Positions 6,813 to 10,781 of a stretch of 10,781 bases of DNA are shown here, one piece after another. The position numbers were made by a program, and so were the translations under genes. Under the pieces are notes generated by a model that saw only the letters and a list, made by a program, of their open reading frames with translations, did no database searches and was not told where the DNA came from. The stretch is from Reyranella sp. (GTDB lineage Bacteria; Pseudomonadota; Alphaproteobacteria; Reyranellales; Reyranellaceae), in NCBI GenBank assembly GCA_030679805.1, contig JAUXST010000405.1, positions 1 through 10,781 on the forward strand, read 5' to 3'. Position 1 is the stretch's first letter. The number at the start of each line of letters is the position of its first letter.

Positions 6813-7973
6813 CTAGTCGGCGATCGCCGCGCCGAAGCGCTTGGCGATCTCCTCGAGCATGACTTCGGAGGCGCCGCCGCCGATCGCCTGCACGCGGGCG
6901 TCGCGCGACATGCGCTCGACCGCCGTCTCGCGCACGAAGCCGGCACCGCCGTGGAACTGGACGCAGTCGTAGAGCACCTGGTTCACAAGGTCGCCGGCCA
7001 GCGCCTTCACCATCGAGACCTGGGCCACGCAGTCGCCTCCCTGGGCGTCGAGCCAGGCAGTGTGGTGGACGAGCTGGCGCGCCGCCTCGACCTCGGCCAG
7101 CCGCTTCGACAGCCGCTGGCGGATCGTCTGCTTGTCCCACAGCGGCGCGCCGAACGCCGTGCGCTGGTTCACATAGTCGAAGGTAAGCCGCAGCGCCTCG
7201 CGTGCCTCCGCCATCGCCATGGCGCCGATCACCAGCCGCTCGGTCTGGAAGTTGGCCATGATCGAATAGAAGCCGCGGTTCTCCTCGCCCAGCACGTTCT
7301 CGGCCGGCACGAGGCAATCCTCGAAGACGAGTTCGGCGGTGTCCGACGAACGCCAGCCGGTCTTGTCGAGGGCGCGACCGACGCGGAAGCCGGGCGTGCC
7401 CTTCTCGACGATGAACATAGTGATGGCGCGGCTGCCCTTGGCCTCGGGGTCGGTGCGGGCCGCGATGAAGTAGAGATCGCCATACACGCCGTTGGTGATG
7501 AACATCTTGGCGCCGTTCAGGACATAGGAATTACCGTCGCGCACCGCGCGGGTGCGGATGCCGGCGACGTCGGAGCCGGCACCGGGCTCGGTGACGCCCA
7601 CGGCCGTGATGATCGTTCCGGCCATGATGCCGGGCAGGTACTTCTCGAGCTGGCGCTTGCTGCCGAAGCGCACGAGGTGCGGGCTCGCCATGTCGGTATG
7701 GACCAGCACGGTGATGGCGAAGCCGCCGTGGGTAGAGCGGCCCACTTCCTCGGCCAGCACCACCGAGGCGCGGGCGTCGAGGCCGGCGCCTCCCAGCGCC
7801 TCGGGCACGCGCAGCGAAAAGAAGCCGAGTTCGCCCATCTCGCGCAGCACCTCGCGCGGCACGAAGCCCGCCTCCTCCCATTTCGGGCCGTGGGGACGCA
7901 CCCGCTCGTCGACGAAGCGGCGGAGCTGAGCGCGGATGAGGTCGTGGTCTTCGGAGAAGATGGGGTGTGCCAT
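6813..7973 (-). CDS. FAD-dependent acyl-CoA dehydrogenase
   Basis: 386-residue full-length acyl-CoA dehydrogenase, oxidising an acyl-CoA to the 2,3-enoyl-CoA and passing electrons to ETF. Seen: N-terminal helical domain (1-120); AVGVTEPGAGSD (124-135), the FAD/substrate signature; NGAKMFITNG (153-162); and the C-terminal domain with QRTAFGAPLWDKQ (270-282), QFHGGAGF (339-346) and RDARVQAIGGGASE (357-370). The catalytic base of MCAD-type enzymes (Glu376 in YEGT) is replaced: the matching residues are GGGA (365-368). Instead Glu245 in NFQTERLVIG (241-250) matches the position of the base in isovaleryl- and long-chain acyl-CoA dehydrogenases, so the enzyme probably belongs with that branch and may act on branched or bulky substrates. 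First gene of the six-gene operon; its start ATG 7973-7971 is 27 bp from the divergent thioesterase start. Confidence 0.95.
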   Translation of the reverse strand: MAHPIFSEDHDLIRAQLRRFVDERVRPHGPKWEEAGFVPREVLREMGELGFFSLRVPEALGGAGLDARASVVLAEEVGRSTHGGFAITVLVHTDMASPHLVRFGSKRQLEKYLPGIMAGTIITAVGVTEPGAGSDVAGIRTRAVRDGNSYVLNGAKMFITNGVYGDLYFIAARTDPEAKGSRAITMFIVEKGTPGFRVGRALDKTGWRSSDTAELVFEDCLVPAENVLGEENRGFYSIMANFQTERLVIGAMAMAEAREALRLTFDYVNQRTAFGAPLWDKQTIRQRLSKRLAEVEAARQLVHHTAWLDAQGGDCVAQVSMVKALAGDLVNQVLYDCVQFHGGAGFVRETAVERMSRDARVQAIGGGASEVMLEEIAKRFGAAIAD

Positions 7974-7986
7974 GGCGGCCGGATGC

Positions 7987-8000
7987 TACACTCGGCTCCC
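7987..8000 (+). promoter_or_regulatory. Candidate -10 element for a leaderless thioesterase transcript
   Basis: TACACT (7987-7992) matches four of six bases of a -10 element and ends 8 nt before the ATG at 8001, so a transcript could begin at or next to the start codon. There is no Shine-Dalgarno before this ATG and only 27 bp to the divergent dehydrogenase start, which leaves little room for a leader. No -35 was recognised at the right distance. Tentative. Confidence 0.3.
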
Positions 8001-8450
8001 ATGTCGCGCGACAAACGCCTGCAAGACCGTTCGATCTATCCGCACTGGTGCACCGACACGGTGCGCTTCTCCGACCAGGATGCGGCCGGCCACGTCAACA
8101 ACGTGGCGCTCTGCGCCTATCTCGAGACCGCCCGACTGACATTCATCAGGGACGTCGGAATGATGAATGGCGGAATGATGGCCCGTGGCGAGGACGGCGT
8201 GCGCGGCATCTCCGCCGGCATGAACGTGAGCTTCCTGGCCGAGTCCCATTGGCCGGGCCAGGTCGAACTCGGCACCGGGGTCATCAACATCGGCACCAGC
8301 TCGATCACCGTCGGATCGGCGGCCTTCAAGGACGGCACCTGCATCGTCGCAGCCGAAATGACGGTGGTCCGGCTGAAAGGGAAAACGCCCCATCCGATCG
8401 GCCCGGAGCTGCGGGCGGCCCTGGAAAAATACCGTTTGAAGGGCTTTTAG
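8001..8450 (+). CDS. 4HBT-type hotdog acyl-CoA thioesterase, divergent from the operon
   Basis: 149-residue hotdog thioesterase. Seen: TVRFSDQDAAGHVNNVALCA (20-39), where Asp27 of DAAGHVNN is the 4HBT-family catalytic acid, followed by YLETARLTFIRDVG (40-53), a methionine-rich MMNGGMM stretch and GISAGMNVSFLAES, the typical second strand. Start chosen at ATG 8001; an upstream extension in the same frame runs through the antisense of the dehydrogenase and is rejected. It shares the D-A-x-G-H-V-N-N core and layout with the operon's 4383-4826 gene and may be a paralogue. Divergent placement with a 27-bp gap suggests shared control with the acyl-CoA operon. Stop at 8450 is only 5 bp before the -35 of the bfd promoter, with no visible terminator. 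Substrate unknown. Confidence 0.92.
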   Translation: MSRDKRLQDRSIYPHWCTDTVRFSDQDAAGHVNNVALCAYLETARLTFIRDVGMMNGGMMARGEDGVRGISAGMNVSFLAESHWPGQVELGTGVINIGTSSITVGSAAFKDGTCIVAAEMTVVRLKGKTPHPIGPELRAALEKYRLKGF

Positions 8451-8455
8451 GCCGC

Positions 8456-8511
8456 TTGACCCGGTCGGGGTGGATCCCTATCTTTGCAGCTGCGAGTAAG
8501 TCGCAACTGCA
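8456..8511 (+). promoter_or_regulatory. bfd promoter with overlapping inverted-repeat operator
   Basis: TTGACC (8456-8461) and TATCTT (8479-8484) lie exactly 17 bp apart, a good sigma70-like pair. Directly after the -10, covering the expected transcription start, is an inverted repeat with 11-bp arms (8485-8495 and 8501-8511), one mismatch and a 5-bp centre; its core is TGCGA-GTAAG-TCGCA. A repressor bound here would block transcription. An iron-responsive regulator (Fur/Mur, Irr or RirA class in alphaproteobacteria) is the obvious candidate given the downstream bfd, but I cannot match the sequence to a defined box. The same bases could also form an RNA hairpin in the leader. Confidence 0.6.
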
Positions 8512-8531
8512 CGGAAACGGTCGCCACGTCC

Positions 8532-8732
8532 ATGTATCTCTGCATCTGTCGGGCTATTCGGGAACGCGATGTCGACGCCGCTGTCCGGGCGGGCGCGCGT
8601 AAGCCGGCCGATGTCTTCCGCGCCTGCGGCAAGCGCCCCCAATGCGGCACCTGCGCCTGCGACATGCGCGAGCGCATCGGCCAGACCGTCCGTGAAGAGG
8701 CCAGCCAGCCCTCGTTGATGGCGGCCGATTAG
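8532..8732 (+). CDS. bfd: Bacterioferritin-associated ferredoxin
   Basis: 66-residue [2Fe-2S] protein that docks on bacterioferritin and passes electrons to its haem so that stored ferric iron is reduced and released. Seen: MYLCICRAI start with Cys4 and Cys6, and RPQCGTCACD with Cys38 and Cys41: exactly the positions and C-x-C/C-x-x-C spacing of E. coli Bfd. Two extra cysteines (Cys32, Cys43) are also present. Length matches the family (about 64-75). Start ATG 8532; the frame is open further upstream but the MYxCxC start is diagnostic. Preceded by a sigma70-like promoter with a palindrome, so probably repressed when iron is plentiful. Its TAG stop (8730-8732) overlaps the TAA stop of convergent bfr, whereas in many genomes bfd and bfr are codirectional. 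Confidence 0.95.
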   Translation: MYLCICRAIRERDVDAAVRAGARKPADVFRACGKRPQCGTCACDMRERIGQTVREEASQPSLMAAD

Positions 8733-9214
8733 CTTGAGGCTTCGCCCTCGCCGATCTGGCTCTGCAGGTAGTTCTGAACGCCGACCTTCTCCAGCAGACC
8801 GATCTCCGTTTCGAGGAAATCGATGTGTTCCTCGGCATCCTCGAGGATGTCGACGGCGATCTCGCGGCTGACGTAGTCCTTCGCCGTCTCGCAATGTGTC
8901 ACGGCTGACACCAGCGCAGTGCGCGCCGCGGTCTCCAGCTTGAGGTCGGCGGCGAGACATTCGGGAACCGTCTCGCCGATCCCGATCTTGCCGAGGTCCT
9001 GGAGGTTGGGCAGCCCGTCCAGGATCAGGATGCGCTTGATCAGCTTGTCGGCGTGCTTCATCTCGCCGATCGATTCCTCGTAGATCTTCTTGCCCAGCCG
9101 CTCGAAGCCCCAGTGGTTCATCATCCGGGCGTGCAGGAAGTACTGGTTGATGGCTGTCAGCTCGTTCTTCAGGAGCTTGTTCAGCTCGGCGATGATCTGC
9201 GGATTGCCCTTCAC
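8729..9214 (-). CDS. bfr: Bacterioferritin with an altered ferroxidase ligand
   Basis: 161-residue 24-mer ferritin-like haem protein storing iron in the cytoplasm. The start is GTG 9214-9212, giving VKGNPQIIAELNKLL, aligned with the usual MKGD start, and preceded by a perfect AGGAGG 6 nt upstream; a 69-residue in-frame extension is discarded. Seen: Glu18 (NELTAINQY), Glu51, Met52 and His54 (GEMKHAD), Glu94 and His130, all at E. coli Bfr numbering, so haem ligand Met52 and most di-iron ligands are kept. At position 127 (E. coli Glu127, the E of E-x-x-H) there is Ala (DAEEHIDFL, codon GCC); Glu128 and Glu129 are nearby. The C-terminus GVQNYLQSQIG is typical. Convergent with bfd, with a 4-bp overlap of stops; sodB lies divergently upstream. 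Confidence 0.95.
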   Translation of the reverse strand: MKGNPQIIAELNKLLKNELTAINQYFLHARMMNHWGFERLGKKIYEESIGEMKHADKLIKRILILDGLPNLQDLGKIGIGETVPECLAADLKLETAARTALVSAVTHCETAKDYVSREIAVDILEDAEEHIDFLETEIGLLEKVGVQNYLQSQIGEGEASS

Positions 9215-9435
9215 GGTGCACCTCCTGGCTGATGGATATCGCCTAGAGATACCCGCTGACGCGCCTGACGCAACAGCATAGTACGCAACTAAGAACCGTT
9301 CGCTCGGAAAGACGTGCAGAACCCGCAAGATCGCACGGGATTGTCGAAATCGTACCCTGTGAAAATGCGACGCAACAAAAACCTTACGCGCACGTTGCAT
9401 AGTGTCGGCGAGCGTCAACACCAGGAGTACCCGTC
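9215..9435. promoter_or_regulatory. Divergent bfr-sodB intergenic region with repeated ACGCAAC motif
   Basis: The 221 bp between the bfr and sodB starts is more A/T-rich than its surroundings and holds the regulatory sequences of both genes. ACGCAAC occurs three times on the plus strand (9268-9274, 9283-9289, 9370-9376); the first and third copies extend to an identical GACGCAACA. The first two sit 15 bp apart and flank TACTAT on the minus strand (9278-9283), a plausible bfr -10. A tandem CTGACGC (9256-9262, 9265-9271) adjoins them. AGGAGG for bfr and AGGAG (9423-9427, 8 nt before the sodB ATG) are the ribosome-binding sites. No clear -35 for either gene was found. Whether the repeats bind a regulator is inference. 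Confidence 0.45.
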
Positions 9436-10059
9436 ATGCCGTTGGACAAAGCCAAAGCCCCCTTCTCCCTTCCCAAGCTGCCCTACGCCGAGGACGCCTT
9501 GGCGCCGGTGATTTCGGCCAACACCATTTCCTTCCACTACGGCAAGCACCATGCGACCTACGTCAAAGTGCTGAACGAGCTGATCGCCGGCACGCCCTAC
9601 GAGGGCCTGTCGCTGGAGGAGATCGTCGTGCGCGCCGCCGGCGACAAGGACGCAACGGCCAGGAAGATCTTCAACAACGCCGCCCAGGCGTGGAACCACG
9701 AGTTCTACTGGCACAGCATGACTCCAAAGGGTGGCGCGCCCGCCGGCAAGATCGAGGAGGCGCTGGAGAAGAGCTTCGGCGGTCTCGACGCCTTCAAGAA
9801 GGCATTTGGTCTGGCCGCGGTCGGCCAGTTCGGCAGCGGCTGGGCCTGGCTGGTCAAGACCAAGGACGGCGCGCTCAAGATCGAGACGACGTCGAACGCC
9901 GACACACCGATCGCCCACGGAGGCACGCCGCTCTTGGTCGCCGACGTGTGGGAGCACGCCTACTACCTCGACTTCCAGAACCGCCGCCCCGACCACGTCG
10001 CGGCCTGGCTCGACAAACTCGTGAACTGGTCGTTTGCCGAGAAGAACCTCACTGCCTGA
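9436..10059 (+). CDS. sodB: Iron superoxide dismutase
   Basis: 207-residue cytoplasmic FeSOD, converting superoxide to oxygen and hydrogen peroxide; no signal peptide. Metal ligands at His34 (FHYGKHH, 33-39), His88 (AWNHEFYW, 85-92), Asp170 and His174 (ADVWEHAYYLDF, 169-180). Gln84 in NNAAQAWNH matches the outer-sphere glutamine of FeSODs (E. coli Gln69), and FGSGWAWLV and TTSNADTP (151-158) also fit the Fe rather than the Mn type. The N-terminus is about 8 residues longer than E. coli SodB. Start ATG 9436 with AGGAG 8 nt upstream. Divergent from bfr and near bfd, giving an iron/oxidative-stress cluster. It ends 9 bp from the convergent LpxR-like gene, with no convincing terminator between them. 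Confidence 0.96.
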   Translation: MPLDKAKAPFSLPKLPYAEDALAPVISANTISFHYGKHHATYVKVLNELIAGTPYEGLSLEEIVVRAAGDKDATARKIFNNAAQAWNHEFYWHSMTPKGGAPAGKIEEALEKSFGGLDAFKKAFGLAAVGQFGSGWAWLVKTKDGALKIETTSNADTPIAHGGTPLLVADVWEHAYYLDFQNRRPDHVAAWLDKLVNWSFAEKNLTA

Positions 10060-10068
10060 GGAGGGCCT

Positions 10069-10781
10069 TCAGTAGCGGAAGGTGAGGTTCACCGATCCGA
10101 ACTGCGTGAAGCGATCCTGCTGATAGAACTCCGGCGTGCGCAGCACCTGCGTGTAGGTGAAGCGCACGCCGCCGTAGAGGATCGCGACGCCTGCCTGGGC
10201 TTCACCGACGAAGGGACGATGACCGACGCTCAGGCTTTGACCGTCGGTATTGCCGTCCAGAAAGATGTTGCGTGCGACCGCCTGGGCATCGATGCCGGCG
10301 AACAGATACCAGCCGAAGCTGCCGTCGCCGATGAACGCCTCCGATCCGGGCAGTGCCGGACGGGCGCGTGTCGGGCCGAAATCGTCGCGCAGGTTCTTGC
10401 CGATGCGCCCGGTGCCGCCGACGCTGGCATAGGTGGCGACGTTGCCGAGGGCGGCGCCCAGACGCGGGATGAAGTCGACCTCGAGCCTCGGATCCTCGAT
10501 CAAGACGGACCGGCCTGTGCGCCAGCGCCGCTCGAAGGCAAGCCCCAGGGTTGGCTCGTTGTGCAACTGGTTTGCCCAACCGTAGGTCGGCGCCACGCCG
10601 ATCAGGGTGTGCCAGTTGTTCTGGACGAACGAACCGCCCGCCGCCGGACCGATCACGCCAGCGTCGAATTGCAGCGTGTCGAGCCGCATGGGCTCGTCCT
10701 TGCCGGTTTTCTCGTCGAAGCGTTTGTAGGTGTACTGCAGGGCGAAGCTTCCGTAGAGCCATGCGGCATAGGGCCGGTCGT
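10069..10781 (-). CDS. lpxR: LpxR-family outer-membrane lipid A 3'-O-deacylase, N-terminus cut by the window edge
   Basis: The C-terminal 236 residues of an outer-membrane beta-barrel; the frame stays open to the right edge, so the signal peptide and first strands are missing. LpxR removes the 3'-acyloxyacyl group from lipid A. Seen in the visible part: DRPYAAWLYGSF (1-12), the family hallmark after the first strands, then DAGVIGPAAGG (39-49) and FVQNNWH (51-57), where Gln53 and His57 have the same spacing as Gln118 and His122 of Salmonella LpxR, the catalytic region. Alternating polar/hydrophobic strands follow, and the last residues, SVNLTFRY, end in an aromatic residue as needed for barrel insertion. 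The Asn/Asp residues near the mature N-terminus cannot be checked here. Convergent with sodB. Function by homology only; family call is good, activity likely. Confidence 0.85.
   Translation of the reverse strand, partial: DRPYAAWLYGSFALQYTYKRFDEKTGKDEPMRLDTLQFDAGVIGPAAGGSFVQNNWHTLIGVAPTYGWANQLHNEPTLGLAFERRWRTGRSVLIEDPRLEVDFIPRLGAALGNVATYASVGGTGRIGKNLRDDFGPTRARPALPGSEAFIGDGSFGWYLFAGIDAQAVARNIFLDGNTDGQSLSVGHRPFVGEAQAGVAILYGGVRFTYTQVLRTPEFYQQDRFTQFGSVNLTFRY

Noticed and set aside
5752..6816. Plus-strand open frame of 354 codons opposite the MaoC and isomerase-like genes
   Set aside because: Antisense shadow; both minus-strand genes carry family motifs over this interval.
6951..8000. Upstream in-frame extension of the 8001-8450 thioesterase
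   Set aside because: It is antisense to the acyl-CoA dehydrogenase, and hotdog thioesterases are about 130-150 residues, which the ATG at 8001 gives.
9215..9421. 69-residue N-terminal extension of bfr
   Set aside because: The perfect AGGAGG before GTG 9214 and alignment with the standard Bfr N-terminus fix the start; the extension would occupy the bfr-sodB regulatory region.
10050..10075. Possible terminator hairpin between sodB and the LpxR-like gene (CTGAGG...CTTCAG)
   Set aside because: Arms of only six bases with a mismatch, no T-run, and overlapping both stop codons.
1..10781. Search for tRNA/rRNA, CRISPR repeats, transposases, attachment sites or phage genes
   Set aside because: No cloverleaf, regularly spaced repeat, terminal inverted repeat or integrase/transposase motif was seen; almost all of the window is covered by ordinary genes.

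Overview
The window is a high-GC, densely packed chromosomal segment with 15 protein-coding genes and no RNA gene, mobile element, CRISPR array or sizeable gene-free stretch that I can recognise. The gene families (FeSOD, Bfr/Bfd, LpxR-type outer-membrane deacylase, ArnC/DPM-like glycosyltransferase, many CoA-ester enzymes), the strong G/C third-position bias and the frequent 4-bp ATGA stop/start overlaps fit a Gram-negative alphaproteobacterium with a large catabolic repertoire, for example a Rhodospirillales/Hyphomicrobiales-type soil organism. That placement is inference; nothing in the window fixes the genus.

Left part (1-3902): a minus-strand run reads GT2 glycosyltransferase (1007-2035), a four-helix SMR-fold protein (671-1003), then a crotonase-family enzyme that runs off the left edge (1-660). 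Gaps are 3 and 10 bp. A large polytopic membrane protein that looks like a GT-C lipid-linked sugar transferase (about 2325-3902) is read divergently. GT2 + small flippase-like protein + GT-C is the logic of a charge-flip-transfer sugar modification system, like ArnC/ArnEF/ArnT or GtrB/GtrA/Gtr, with an unknown sugar and acceptor.

Middle (3910-7973): a six-gene minus-strand operon reads, in transcription order, acyl-CoA dehydrogenase, DsbA-fold 2-hydroxychromene-2-carboxylate isomerase-like protein, MaoC hydratase, VOC/glyoxalase-like protein, 4HBT-type thioesterase and PaaI-type thioesterase. Two junctions have 4-bp overlaps and the other gaps are 5, 19 and 52 bp. A third hotdog thioesterase (8001-8450) is divergent from the dehydrogenase with 27 bp between the start codons. 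Together they look like a degradation route for a CoA-activated, possibly aromatic or branched substrate, identity unknown.

Right part (8456-10781): an iron and oxidative-stress block with bfd (8532-8732, plus), bfr (8729-9214, minus), sodB (9436-10059, plus) and the C-terminal part of an LpxR-like lipid A 3'-O-deacylase (10069-10781, minus, entering from the right edge). bfd and bfr meet tail to tail, sharing bases of their stop codons. bfd has a good sigma70-like promoter overlapped by an 11-bp-arm inverted repeat that looks like an operator. The Bfr keeps most ferroxidase ligands but has Ala where the usual Glu127 sits.

The points most worth a second look are the GT2/SMR/GT-C set, the six-gene catabolic operon, the Bfr ligand change, the bfd operator, and the repeated ACGCAAC motif between bfr and sodB.
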